Made by a program: the position numbers and the translations under genes. A stretch of DNA of 64,000 nt from Cladophialophora immunda (Eukaryota; Ascomycota; Eurotiomycetes; Chaetothyriales; Herpotrichiellaceae): positions 1,984,001-2,048,000 of the forward strand of contig NW_015622541.1 in assembly GCF_000835495.1 (NCBI RefSeq). The letters are read 5' to 3'. The notes under the pieces are model-generated. The model was not told the DNA's origin. It saw nothing but the letters and a program-made list of their open reading frames with translations, and did not search any database. This document shows, in pieces, positions 8,648-19,935 of the stretch (position 1 is its first letter; every line of letters begins with the position of its first letter).

Positions 8648-10132
8648 ATGGCCTCGAATCGAGAGACTAGGATCCAGCGAGCAATCTCTGACTACCAATT
8701 ACGTCGTTATACTAGTATTCGCGCCGCCGCCGCGGCGAACGATGTCCACCATTCCACGCTCGTCCGTCGACTACGAGGCACTCAATCGGCCGCGTTATCC
8801 CACGAACCACAGCAGATATTGTCAAATATACAGGAGGAACTGTTAAAGAGATGGATCCTTGATCTTGAGGCAACAGGACACGCTCCTACCTATGCTACTG
8901 TACGAGATCTCGCTGGTTGCATTAGCAAGTTCAATGGTGGCCCTGAACGCGTCGGGAACAACTGGCTACCACGGTTTATTCGGCGACATCCTGATATCCG
9001 TTCAAAGGTAGGTAGGAAGATCTGTGTTGAGCGCGTCAACTGTACCCTTCCTGACCTTCTCGAACGGTGGTTTCGAGATCTACTGGCGATCAAAGAGCGA
9101 TATTCGATCCAACCTAGACACACCTGGAACATGGACGAATCTGGAACGGCTCTGGGCGTTTGCAGTAATCAAATCGTTATTGGAACATCGGCCACTAGCA
9201 GTTCATTACAGAAATCGCCTGAGACACGCGAATGGGTGACGATAGCTGAGACAGTCTCAGCCCTTGGCCAGCGTCTACAGTCGCTAGTTATCTTCAAAGG
9301 CCAGTCGCTCTAGACCACTTGGTTCGACGATTCCAGTCTTAACTACCTATATACAACCTCGCAAAATGGCTGGACATCAAACGAGATCGGTCTAGGCTGG
9401 CTAGACCAGATATTTATACCTCAAACAGCGACAGACGGCACTGCTCGTGGCGAGTATCGACTACTACTACTGGATGGCCATAAGAGTCACGTTACGCATG
9501 AATTCATGTGGAAATGCCACCAGAACAACATCGTGGTATACTACCTGCAACCGCACTCAAGCCACGTACTCCAGCCACTTGATCTTGCCTGTTTTTCGCC
9601 TACCAAGTCCCGTTATCGTGCGCAAATCGCTGATCTAGCTAGATTCGACGACGCGAGTCGAGTCAAGAAGACCAGGTTCCTACAGATCTATCAGAAGGCT
9701 AGCCAGGAAGGTCTCAGTGTCGCCAATATCAAGTCTGGCTGGAAGGCTAGTGGTGTTTATCCCTGGAATCCACGGCATGCTATTCGATCTAGCCTAGTCC
9801 TCAAGGACGCCGTAATCGCTCAGATTACGCCACGTACACCACCTTCTCGCAAGCGAAACGCCCTCGAGAGCGATGTCTACCTATCGCCGAGTAACAGGCG
9901 AAATTTTGACAGTTCAGTTCACAGAGCAACGCACCAGGAAACGCTCTCAAGGTCCTTCCGTACGTTCCTCAATAAAACGTCTAGGCAACTCGATCGTTTA
10001 CAGTGGGAGAATAGACAGAAGGATGACCAGATCGCTAGTCTGAAGACTCAACTAGAGCGATCGAAGGCCCAGAGGCAAAAAGGCAAGGCAATTGATGCCA
10101 ACCAGACCTTTGCTAGCATCGAGAGTATATAG
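8648..10132 (+). pseudogene. pogo/Fot1 transposase interrupted by one in-frame TAG
   Basis: The frame from the ATG at 8648 to the stop ending at 10132 has 495 codons and is broken only by TAG at 9311-9313 (codon 222). Residues 7-43 resemble a psq-type helix-turn-helix and residues about 55-125 a CENP-B-type DNA-binding domain. The DDE_1 catalytic domain follows with D163 (WNMDESG), D276 (LLLDGHKSH) and D312 (LQPLDLACF), a DD35D spacing. The C-terminus is a charged coiled coil. The frame, domain order and catalytic residues are the same before and after the stop. The stop falls where related transposases usually have Gln in a SLQTTWF-like stretch, so a CAG-to-TAG change is likely. As it stands only the DNA-binding part plus the first catalytic Asp would be translated. 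No other frameshift or stop was seen. Confidence 0.88.
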
Positions 10133-10318
10133 GTAGCCAAAGAGGCATTGGCGACATTGGCCGCGACGACGACGAGGACTAGGAGGACTAGGCAGTCTAC
10201 AAACAACAGGAATAGCACCTCAAACGACCCAATTACGGCGTTCACAAACGTATTCCACATAGGCGATAGTGTTGTTGAGTAATTGAGACTTGTTCTGTGG
10301 CCATTGCGATTCGATTAG

Positions 10319-10346
10319 GTGGTGCAAAACGGGGGTGGTGCAAAAC
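10319..10346 (-). repeat. right terminal inverted repeat of the pogo element
   Basis: Reverse complement of the left repeat with one mismatch (spacer CCCC instead of CCCT between the two 12-bp GTTTTGCACCAC copies). It is followed directly by CTTA, the outer edge of the element. Confidence 0.9.
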
Positions 10347-10350
10347 CTTA

Positions 10351-10893
10351 TTGCCAGCCTTGCAGCTCTCGCTTAATAGGATGACACAACTAAAGTATCT
10401 CCCCCCCCCCTCCCTCAGTCAAGGAATAACCTCGTCTTGCAGGCTATGTTGCCAAAGAGCCTTCTGCTTGAGACTAATTAACGCCATCAGACCGTGCGCG
10501 CGGGACATTGTACCAGACACAGTGAAGATCCTACCTACCCTGGGGCAAAGAGAGTTCCCATTACTCCAATCAGTCCCATCAACCTATCACAATGCTACGA
10601 AGCCTTCAGACAGACATTCAATGCACGTAGCTGCGAACCAGAAAGACACTGAAAGCAAGACTGTGGTTCTTGTCTGAAGCTGGTGATGACTTGACTACCC
10701 TGGTTCACCATCCTACAACTCTGTCTGGAGGCTCGAAAAGAGGATCACTAGGCTGATCGCAAGCTGAGCAAAGAAGACGCTATGTGTATTTCGCCGAAAG
10801 ACATTTCGACCGCGCCTGATATTTGTCCTCTGCCCTTCCCTCCCTCCGCTGTCTCACTTCACTTGCTCCACAGTGTTAGACCAATGCACCCTT
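10351..10893. other. intergenic, nothing recognised
   Basis: It lies between the transposon's right edge and the 3' end of the ABM-like gene. A run of ten C residues near 10400 is the only notable feature. Confidence 0.45.
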
Positions 10894-11524
10894 TCATCGT
10901 TTCCAGAACGCCATGTCCTCGAGCTCGCTGTACTTCAACGGCATGCGCAAGAGATCCTCCTCACGGATGGCCTTGCCGATGTCTTGATGGTGCTGCATGT
11001 CGCGTCGAGTCTGGATTTTCGACATGTCGTCGAGCCTGTTCAAGGTGCGGGAACGCAGGTTAGCAGCGGCATGGATGGGACGAGAACGCGAGGATATTGT
11101 GCATGACATCCGGATGTGCGAATGACTGACGACCATTGACTGCCCTCGTATGCGCAGTCATATCGTCGCAACAGCTATTGTCCTAACTATCCACGGGAGC
11201 AACAGCTCAAGGCCAGGCTCCTGGCTCCTCCTTGCCTATATCCCAACGAGACATCCTCAGGGTACATTCAACGCAGAGGAACCTCGCCAGATGGAGACTG
11301 AGCGTAAAATATACCTACCGGAAGACAATGAGATACTCCGCACCATCTGCCTCGGATGAACCGCCCACGTGCTTGACTTTATAGTGACGGTAAAAGTTGA
11401 TCCACGGCTCATGCTCGCGGACTTGCTCGGCAGCATAGGTGATGAGCTCCTCTACGCGTTTCTCCTTGCCTGGCTTTGGGAAGATCTGCACCATCACATT
11501 GGGAGGAACTGGGGCGTTTGACAT
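10894..11524 (-). CDS. small ABM-superfamily (dimeric alpha-beta barrel) protein
   Basis: Exons 11319..11524 and 10894..11035 (minus) give 115 aa. The donor is CCG|GTAGGT and the acceptor is TTGAACAG, with a CTAAC branch-point-like sequence 24 bases before it. The protein begins MSNAPVPPNVMVQIFPKPGKE and then has a helix of the kind seen in antibiotic-biosynthesis-monooxygenase/stress-responsive barrel proteins (RVEELITYAAEQVREHEP), a central strand (FYRHYKV) and a strand-helix unit (AEYLIVF, DDMSKIQTRRD). Such proteins are small homodimers; some are monooxygenases, many have no known reaction. The 283-nt intron is the longest used in this window, so an extra small exon cannot be excluded, although the two exons join in phase without one. 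Confidence 0.72.
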
Positions 11525-12659
11525 AGTGGGAACAGAAGTTTGTTGTGTGGAATGTTTTCGACCACGAGAATTTCCGATGGTGAGAAAGGACCGCGTCTGC
11601 TTCGAAAGAAGACCGAGAGAGAGAGATGTGTGCGGCGCACAGAATTCATGCAGGGATAGGAGAGACAGACTTCCCTTTATTTACTTGCTCGACCTGGGCG
11701 ATTCCACATGCTATTCTCCCTGCGCTGGGAATGAATGCACCACGAGCCTGCTAACAAAGTCAAATAGGTTCAAGAGGTCCAGCTGCCATCCTTAGTCGAG
11801 AGGAGACGCATCGGTGGCTGGTCTTCAAAATACGGTACGAGACATTGATTTACTGGCTATTGGCTCATATTGCCATGGGCTTCGTCATAGGAGTCGTGTC
11901 CGACAAACAAGTCCCCAGGTGCTTCACAGCAAAAAGATGGCAACCTTTTGACGGGTCAAAGTCAAAGGCTTTTGACTGAGCGAGTCTCGTATTTCAGACT
12001 TGGAGGGCCGTTTCTTGAGTGGCGACCCAGGGATTCGAGCTCGTGTGCGTCTTTCAGCTGAGCAGCCTTGTCTGAGCCCGCTCCTGTCCGTGTGGGATTT
12101 GTTTCTAACATAGACGCACTCTATCCGAGATGAGAGAAACAATCCGAACCAGGGCGTGTCAGAAACCACTGGTGACATGGTGCATCCGCACATTTACCCC
12201 AGCCAGGCTCTTCCGACGTGGTCTGGACCGTTCAAAACGTGCAGGGGGGATGAATTCCCAAGAACAAATCGACGCTCGGACTCCGGCTACCCCGCAAACT
12301 CGGATGGACTAGTCAATAGAAAGTATGTAAGAGCAAGTCTCGACCCAGACCCTTTTCTATTCACGATGATCGCGAGAGCCATCGTAAGACGTGCCAGGCG
12401 AATTCCACGTGACCACTTACACGAGGCTGAGCATTCAAGGGGGGGAGGGGGGCCAAGCAGAAAAGCCATTATGAAACTAGATATCCAGGGCCCGGAGTCG
12501 GATCGGGAAAGAGCGGGCGCTTTTGTGACTGACAGTCTCGAACTTCAAGTCTAATAGTAATAATACAGCACAGCCCAAAGATGGACAGGACAACATCCAG
12601 CCCGAAATCCCTCCCTGCTAACCAAATGAACCCGAACCGACGACTCCATGCTTATTGAA
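11525..12659. other. intergenic, nothing supported
   Basis: About 1.1 kb lies between the 5' end of the ABM-like gene and the 3' end of the ABC transporter. Open frames on both strands lack recognisable domains. A B-box-like stretch on the minus strand near 12030 was examined as a tRNA and rejected. Confidence 0.45.
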
Positions 12660-15600
12660 TCAATACACCCGGGGATTCTCGGCCCGCTTTTCCAAAGGCA
12701 GCTTCTCCCAGCGCCCGGTTAGAAGCCTCCGACATTGCCTCCCAAACGTGCGGATCCAGGAGTAGGTCCTGTTCAAGCCCCGGCGCCGTCTGCTCGCGCC
12801 GACCTTGCCGCGCCACTTCTTCATCCGGAAGTTGTAGTACAGCAGCGGGATCATGAATAGGTCGAACGCCACATACGCCCAGACGAGGCCGAAGTTGCGC
12901 CAGCGCTGGCCCCACGCGATGCCCCGGGGGCTCAAATACTGGTCCGCGACGGACAGGGCGCAGTACTCGCAGCTGCTCGTCGCCGCGGGGTTGTACAGCG
13001 TCCCCGGCGCGACTTGCAGGTAGGGCGCGAGGTATTGGCCGCAGGTCATGTTCGGCGGCGGCGAGAAGACGCTCAGCTCGTTCTCAGCGCACACGACCTT
13101 GCGGCCGTGCAGCGCCGTCGCCACGATGCCGTCGATGATGTAGGTGAAGGGACTCACGCGGTACATGAAGTGCCAGAAGCCCGGCAGCGCATCCGGTGGT
13201 TGAAGCACGCTAAGAAAGAGTTACATTTTTTTGGTGCGAATAAAAAAGCAAATGGATCACGACTCACCCGTTGAAGATGACACACATGGCGAACATGAGT
13301 GTTGCAATAATACCGGCAGTCTCCGCGTCCGGCAGAGCCGCGATCACCATCTGCGAGAACGTGCTTGCGTACACGAAAAATTGGACGCAGAATAGTAAGA
13401 TGAGGCCTTGTCGTTCGGAAGATTGGATGCTTGATGGTCGGGTTAGCAGAGAAGGACGCAGAAATCCAATATCTCAAGAGAAACTCACCCAAAGACCGAG
13501 TAGTAGTAGGAAGCATACACCATGATGCCGAGCAGAGTCTGGTATGGAATCTCTACGAGAATGTTGGCGAGGAGAAACGCCACATACGAGTAGGCCTTGG
13601 ACGGGCGCTCCCGGACTTCATAGAGCGACCTCTGGATGACGAACCGAGGGATGATTTGCTGGATCAAGGCCGTGAATATCGACGTGAGCATGAAAACGCT
13701 GAGCAAGACATTCTGCAGCCCTTGTTGGGAGCTGTTCGATTGCCAGAATGAGAAGCCGATGAACCTGTTCGCCCGGGTCAGCAGCCCTTTCTTTTCCTTG
13801 TTTCCGAATCGTTGTTAGACGCAGAACTTACAGAGCTGAAGCAACGCCGAGGCCAAACTTGTGAAGAACATATCCGGGGGTTCTCCAATACTGCTGCCAG
13901 GCGCGGATCGTCGTGTAATACGTCTGGGTGTATATCGGCACAGCATATTGCCCACGGCTTGTGGCGGTGTTGTCTTCCACAGGAACTTTGATCCTTTCCC
14001 GGTTGATTTGGTCCAGCTCTGCCAGCATGTGCTTGTTCTCTTCGCTGGATCTCCAGATCTCCACCCAATCGTGGTTGGCTTGAGCACTTGCTTCCGGGTT
14101 GACAACTTCCAGCATGTACTCGGCCACATTTTCCGAGTCACTGCAGGCCCTGGCTCCATGCCTCTCGAAATAGCTGGTGAGGGTCTGCGAGTTGGGGCCG
14201 ATGTCGCCGAAGTAGACGGTTCGACCTCCCGTCGTGAGGAACAGCAGTCGGTCGAACTCCTGAAACAGCAGCGCACTGGGTTGATGGATCGTCGACAGGA
14301 CGGCTTGTCCATGGTCGGCCAGCTTGCGCAGGAAGCTGAGAATCGACCAGGAACTTTGGGAGTCCAGCCCGCTAGTCGGTTCATCGAGGAAAAACAGGAG
14401 AGCAGGCTTCGCGGCGAGCTCCACCCCTATTGTAAGCAGTTTTCGTTGCTCGACGTTAAGGCCTTCTCCCGGCACACCAACCACGGCCTCGGCGAAGTCT
14501 TCCGCGTTGATCATCTTAAGGACCATTAGTATGTCCGTATACGTTGCAAAAACATGAGATACAAACCTTGATGACTTCCTCCACGTACTCGTATTTCTCC
14601 TTCTTGGAGACAGACTTAGGCTGACGGACCATGGCGCTAAAGCGCAATGCTTCGCGAACAGTCGAGGTTTCAAGGTGGAGATCTTGCTGCTGAACGTACC
14701 CTGTCGTTCTGTTAGTTCATGGATGGCGTTCAGCTATAAGCTCGTTCGGGAAATGGTACCTGTTTTCCTTTGGAAGCTGGGGTCTAACGGCTTTCCGTCC
14801 ACCAACATGTCACCGGTCACAACCCCGATTGAGGTGCGCTGGGCTAGAACATCCAGCAGGGTTGTCTTCCCAGCACCTGATACACCCATCAGGGCAGTCA
14901 AGGTTCCAGGCTTGACCCACCCTGATACTTGGTCGAGCAACCTGCGTGTTCCCTCCTTGACCGGAATATCGTAGTTGACATTGTGCCAGGTAAAGATGGC
15001 CTTTTGCGGTGGGATTGCCTTGATATCTTCATCTTGGGCGTCATCCCTTCCGGTGACTGCGGGAGGAGCGTCAGGGTCCTCTTGATCTTCATGTCTCAGA
15101 CCCTCCTCGACGTAGCGTGGGACATGTCCTCGGCGAAATAGCAAGACCTCTCCCTTGCCTTCCGGTTTTGAATTGATTTCAGATATCCCCAGGTAAGTGA
15201 ACATGAAGAAAACCAGGAAAGCAATCAATATGCCAAGATTCCGCCAAATGTGGCTGTAACTGTACCGGTAGGAAGTTTCGAGATATGCGTCACCAGATAC
15301 AGTCGATTGGCCGACAACCGCGCCAGGGACGGAGCAAATGAACGTGTCCCCGAGTAGATTTGGATATGCGGGAACAAAGCTGTGAACAGGGTGAGTAGAG
15401 TACGGAACAAGAAAGCGTCCCATGACTTACTTGCCACACGGAAATTGCCTTCCGTGGAACTCGTTGACGAGGAGCGCTTCAAATGAATATGCAACCGGAT
15501 TGCACCACGAAATCCACTTGAACCAAGCGTGCATGTCTGGTCGAGGTATTGTAAACCCGGTGTAGATCACTATTGCCAGAACCAACACCGCAGCGATCGC

Positions 15601-17790
15601 CAGTGCTTCTGAGATTGTTTTGGTCGCTGCGCCTATCGTTCTGAAGAGTCCAGTCATTGCCAATCGTGTCAGAAAGGCGAAAAGGAAGAAGATGAAGAAC
15701 TGTGCAGCTTCCCTCCTCAGCCCTGACAGAAAATAGAGAACGATGTTGAAGATCACGGCGGTGAGCAGCTGAACCGGTAGATCCGCTATTACAGTAGCCA
15801 ATGCCTCTGTAAATGGGTGGTAGAAACTATCTCCTGGTCAGCATGCACAAAAGGAGGGTTAAAGCGCAACTCAGGACGGTTAAGCGCTTCGAAGGCCGCT
15901 TTGGCTTGGTAATACTCACGCATAGGAGGCTTGCTTCTCCACGATAGGTCTTTGGTCATACAAACGATTGATTTCCGTAACCGCAATAAGAGCATTCAAT
16001 AACACAGCAAAGAAAATGGTAGAACCTTTTGCGAAGAAGCTATTGGTGTCGTTGATCGTTCCGTAAAAAATGGAGCCGATAATCAGGGACATGCTTCCTT
16101 GTCCAATGATCAAGGTGAGTCGGATCACTCTTTCATTCCAAAGCCGCTGAAAGCCTCGTTTGGTACAAATCTGGATTTGCATGGGCGTCGAAACGGTGTA
16201 CGGAGAGCTCGGAGGAACATGGTGTGCTTGCACCGCACGGCGTGCGGCTTTGAATTCATCGGCTGCAGAGGACCCATAGTCCTCCTCTTCATGTGTCTTG
16301 ATTTCTTGTTGGAGGGACTTATAAAGTCGTGATTTCCGCCAGTATTGTTCAAATTCGATGGCAGTTCGGGGGACCTTCTCTTCGTATCCTGGTCGCGTTT
16401 TCCTTTCGCTCACATTTGTGATCGAGGTCAGAAAGTCAGGGGTTGGTTGGCGAGCTGGACAGAGCCAGCCCATCTCTGCAAAGTAACCCTTCGCAAGATT
16501 GGTTGGACCAAAGTATATCTCTCTACCCTCATAAAGAACGATGACCTTGTCGAAAGCGTCGTACATTGTCTGAGAAGCCTGATAGGCCGCGACTGCATGG
16601 GCAGAGCCGCTCAGATCGGCACTCAGTCTGAGCGTGCGGACGAACGTGATGGCGGAGGAAGCATCCAGACCGCGCGTGCTGTTGTCCCAACAACCGATGG
16701 GCGAGAAGGAGAGCAGCATCTCCGCAATGCTCACTCGCTTTCCAGAGCGTTAGCCTCCAACCGTATTTGAAGACAGGCAGCTCACCTTCCTCTCTCCTCC
16801 TGATGCACCTCGCACATACGCATTTCCTACTTTCGTGTTTTGGACGTGGGTCAACCCGCATACTGCCATGGCGACGGCCGTCATTTTCTTGACATTTTCG
16901 CTTCGAGAATCGCCCAAAACTCGGTTTCGTGGAGTACGCATAGCCGCCGCAAATTCGAGAGTCTGTCTGACAGTCAAATGCGGAAAATGTATGTCGACTT
17001 CGGCGTTGTAGACGATCTCGCCCTTGAAATGCTTGATCATCTGGTGTTGCGGTATTCCTGTCCAGATATCAGATCCACACAGCAGGCCGGTGAGAGTCGG
17101 GGATCCATACCGCTGTAATGGATGACTGAGTCATCTCCAACTTTCAAGCCATGGAGTTCCCCAGCTAGAGTTTTTAGGAGTGTCGAGCATCCGCTGCCAG
17201 GGCGTCCCAAGACCAGTAGCATCTCTCCAGGCTTTACCACGCCGTCAAAGCCCGTGAGAATCTTTCTCTGCGGCTTCTTCGCGAAGCGAATCCACTCGGC
17301 TATGCGCAACGGAGCAAGAAGGTATGATGCTACCGTCGGCTGGAGATTCATGGCGATCCCAGAGCCTGACACGTTCAGGTTCTTGAAAGTAATTGAGGCA
17401 CGACGTAGCTTGATGTTCGCGCCTTCGGCTTCTCGCAGGACCATCTTGGCCCATTTGTATATGTCAAAGGTAGGCTCAGAAGGATCCAGGGTCGGATCAT
17501 GAGTCTTTTCGCGCTGTTCATCTGTGTCAGCTGTGGTGAACTGAAAAACTTTTACAACGATTGCGTTGGCGTCCACCGAGTCTTACCGTTAACTCACTGG
17601 CAACCCGTGTGATCTCAGCGCGATCAGCTTCCATGATCGGTTCATAGTTGCTCACGCTGCTGGACATTGACTGGGTGCGCTGGAGATTTTCATCTGAGCT
17701 CGAATCTGAAGGGACCCTTTCGGACCCCGTACTGGAGACGTCGTTTTCGTCATCGTCGTTACCACTCTGCCCTTGAGAGTTTGACGCCAT
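12660..17790 (-). CDS. PDR-type full-size ABCG multidrug transporter
   Basis: Eleven exons (minus): 17587..17790, 17111..17540, 16786..17057, 15920..16737, 15431..15826, 14760..15379, 14567..14700, 13832..14514, 13489..13764, 13268..13429 and 12660..13209. Together they give 1514 aa in one frame, the usual length for PDR5/CDR1-like plasma-membrane pumps. The order is the reversed NBD-TMD-NBD-TMD of ABCG. NBD1 has the degenerate Walker [12 protein letters not shown], signature [13 protein letters not shown] and Walker [12 protein letters not shown]. The first membrane domain starts near [14 protein letters not shown]2 has a canonical Walker [12 protein letters not shown], a degenerate signature [14 protein letters not shown] and Walker [14 protein letters not shown]. 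The second membrane domain ends in a Cys-containing outer loop ([10 protein letters not shown]) and a last helix. This asymmetry is normal for the family and leaves one canonical ATP site. It exports hydrophobic compounds; the substrate cannot be read. The first intron is only 46 nt. Confidence 0.95.
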
Positions 17791-18559
17791 TTGTGTTGAG
17801 GTAGGAATTAATTCTGTGCTTGCGAAGAAGTAACCAACACAGCCACAACAGAGCGAGGTCAGAGGCGACACAGTCCCCCATAAATGCATATACTCTCGCG
17901 CCCGCCAAATCGCTCAACAGTTGCATAATTAGCCCCGGAGGCATTGCCTCCGTCTGAAGTCCCGCCTGCATGATTTTTTGCCCCGTATTTCCAGTCTTCT
18001 GATATTGAAATTCATGTGGCAGCACATATGCTATCGTATGATGTGGTCGGGCAGCGTAGGTGCCCGAAATCCGGAGAGAAGCTGATTGGTGGCTCGTATA
18101 TCGTACCTGGAAAAGGTGGGGCGGGAATCTTCGGCCGTGCACGTGACTACAAACGCCGCCCTATCGGCTTTCCTCATGTGGCTCTGCTCCTACTCGGTAC
18201 ACTGCCAAGGCTTCGTCCCAGATCTCCTTGCCGCCTCACAGCGCGCTCACGATGGCCCCGCAACTACTGGGCTTCAATTATTTCACTAAATTGAAGCAGC
18301 TGGACACCAAACTGATGCCTCTCGGTACTCCCTTTTGAAGTGCGGGAATCGGGATTAGCTGATATCTGACAGCAAACCTTCACTGACGTCATTATTCAGA
18401 GAACAAACCTGCGGGTTGTCACCCCTACATCAGAGTCAGGAAAATCACACCTTTTCGCCGGAGTCGGTCACACCACGTCCCCCACAAAGTCTCGCACGAC
18501 GAGGGTTTACATTTGGAGAAGCAACGGAAAGAGGAGACACTCTGTGCCGGGGACCAGAT
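17791..18559. promoter_or_regulatory. divergent promoter of the ABC transporter and SRP9/21
   Basis: Both start codons face away from this 769-bp stretch. I found no convincing pleiotropic-drug-response element. The open frame running into SRP9/21 from 18416 begins at a TTG and adds residues unlike the family. Confidence 0.4.
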
Positions 18560-19117
18560 ATGACCTATTTCACAGATCTGCATACCTACCTGCACCAGTC
18601 GTCGCTCCTCATCCAAGCCTACCCTTCGGCACGAATCACGACAAAATATGCTCTGCCCCGGAAACCCAATACGAAGGCCAAGTCAAAACCTAAGCAGTCG
18701 AAAGAGAAAAGTGATCCTGGCTCTAGGCCCTCGACGACAGACACGGCGGCAACATCCGCGGTCCCTGCTCCATCGCAACCGCAGGGCAAGCGGGAGCGCT
18801 CTGCCGTCCTCACCTTGAAGACCTACCATGCAGAAAGCGGGATATGCCTGAAATACCAAACCGACAAGGCTGCCGAAGTGGGAAGGTTATTGAATGGACT
18901 AGGGAGACTGGCCAAGGGGGAGGCCATCGAGATGCCTGCCGTAGCTGTGTCTGCAGCACCAGGAGCTGGAACAGGGGTAGATGGCGACAAGATGGACATT
19001 GATGGCGGAGCCGGCACCGCGACGACCAGGACGGAGGACAAGGTTGCGACAGCCCCGCCAGCTGTGACGCAGGCGGGTGGAGGGGGCAAGGGGAAAAAGA
19101 AGAAAGGAAAGAAGTGA
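18560..19117 (+). CDS. signal recognition particle subunit SRP9/SRP21-like
   Basis: Single exon, 185 aa, from the ATG at 18560. The SRP9-21 domain is recognisable in two parts: DLHTYLHQSSLLIQAYPSARITTKY at residues 5-30, and after a low-complexity K/S/T/P insert, VLTLKTYHAESGICLKYQTDK followed by AAEVGRLLNGLGRLA. The tail is Ala/Gly/Thr-rich and ends in a lysine cluster (GKGKKKKGKK), as in fungal SRP21. With SRP14 it forms the Alu-domain module that slows elongation while the ribosome is brought to the ER. The long insert between strands is usual for fungal members. Confidence 0.85.
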   Translation: MTYFTDLHTYLHQSSLLIQAYPSARITTKYALPRKPNTKAKSKPKQSKEKSDPGSRPSTTDTAATSAVPAPSQPQGKRERSAVLTLKTYHAESGICLKYQTDKAAEVGRLLNGLGRLAKGEAIEMPAVAVSAAPGAGTGVDGDKMDIDGGAGTATTRTEDKVATAPPAVTQAGGGGKGKKKKGKK

Positions 19118-19935
19118 AGTTTATCTTAAGCATTTTTGCTTCACATACCAGTATGCCCGTCTACGCTCCCTGTGGTCAATGTCGCTGCGTGTCAAGATCA
19201 CTGTCGGAAAGACAAGGAGCCCGCAGTGAGGGCCACCACATCGAGAATGAGTACCACGAGGCCCAAGTGCAAAGGAGGCAAGTGATGGGAATGAGAAGAT
19301 GCTGGTGAGATTCGAAAGGTTACGAGCGACGTCGAAGATGCGGATCAAAAACGCTCTACCATTATAGCGCCGTGCATTGAGATCATCCTCCGGGAGACAA
19401 CACTGAAACTATCGAGCGGTGATGGCTTCGTACGATTATCTTGTGCTGTGCACCGCGGATCAACATGGGACGAGCCGACGAGGCTGGTTTCCAGCGGGGG
19501 ATGAAGCAAGGCTGACCTCTGTCCCCTACATCTACGAACAAAACTAGAGACAAGAATACATCAATTACAGTTGTGATTGCGTTTCTAGTTCAGAGTACTA
19601 GTATGTATTTCGTACAGCCTTCCCAGTTCACCACGCTATGAATTCTTCATGATTAACCAAAAAAACAAGACCCTCTCTAGCTGGCCTATGCACAGGGGGA
19701 GAGACAGACCGTTATCAAAACAGTTCAACACAGATAAAGCCATACGCTCCTCACTCGAGGAACCTTTCGAAGCCGCCACGTTGTTTTTCGGAGTGCGGAT
19801 GCCGATATGAAATGGGTATAACAAGTGTAGAAAGGATGGGACACCCTCTAGGTTTTCTCCCTTCGTTTACCGTTTACCGATAAGACGCCCTGAACAGACA
19901 GCAAAAAGAAATCGTCGTCAAAGATCCAATACGAT
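19118..19935. other. convergent intergenic region
   Basis: About 0.8 kb between the 3' ends of SRP9/21 and the ribonucleotide reductase gene. No feature is supported beyond presumed 3' untranslated sequence. Confidence 0.45.

Larger units (their letters stand above)
8524..10350 (+). mobile_element. Fot1/pogo-type DNA transposon (Tc1/mariner superfamily), nonsense-mutated
   Basis: A 1.83-kb element is bounded by TAAG at 8524-8527 and CTTA at 10347-10350, so a TA dinucleotide stands at each edge, as expected for TA target-site duplication. Near-perfect 28-bp inverted repeats lie at 8540-8567 and 10319-10346 (one mismatch). Inside is one transposase reading frame on the plus strand with all three catalytic aspartates but one in-frame stop. 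The left end has about 12 extra bases (8528-8539) between TAAG and the repeat compared with the right end. Its length, domain order and TA edges fit fungal Fot1/pogo elements. It sits between IBA57 and the ABM-like gene. Confidence 0.9.

Noticed and set aside
12000..12120. Possible tRNA on the minus strand (GAGCTCGAATCCCTGGGTCGCC resembles a T-arm and 3' end)
   Set aside because: No matching acceptor 5' strand, D-arm A-box or anticodon stem could be placed upstream.
18416..18559. N-terminal extension of SRP9/21
   Set aside because: It begins at TTG, and the family start is at the ATG at 18560, directly before the SRP9-21 domain.
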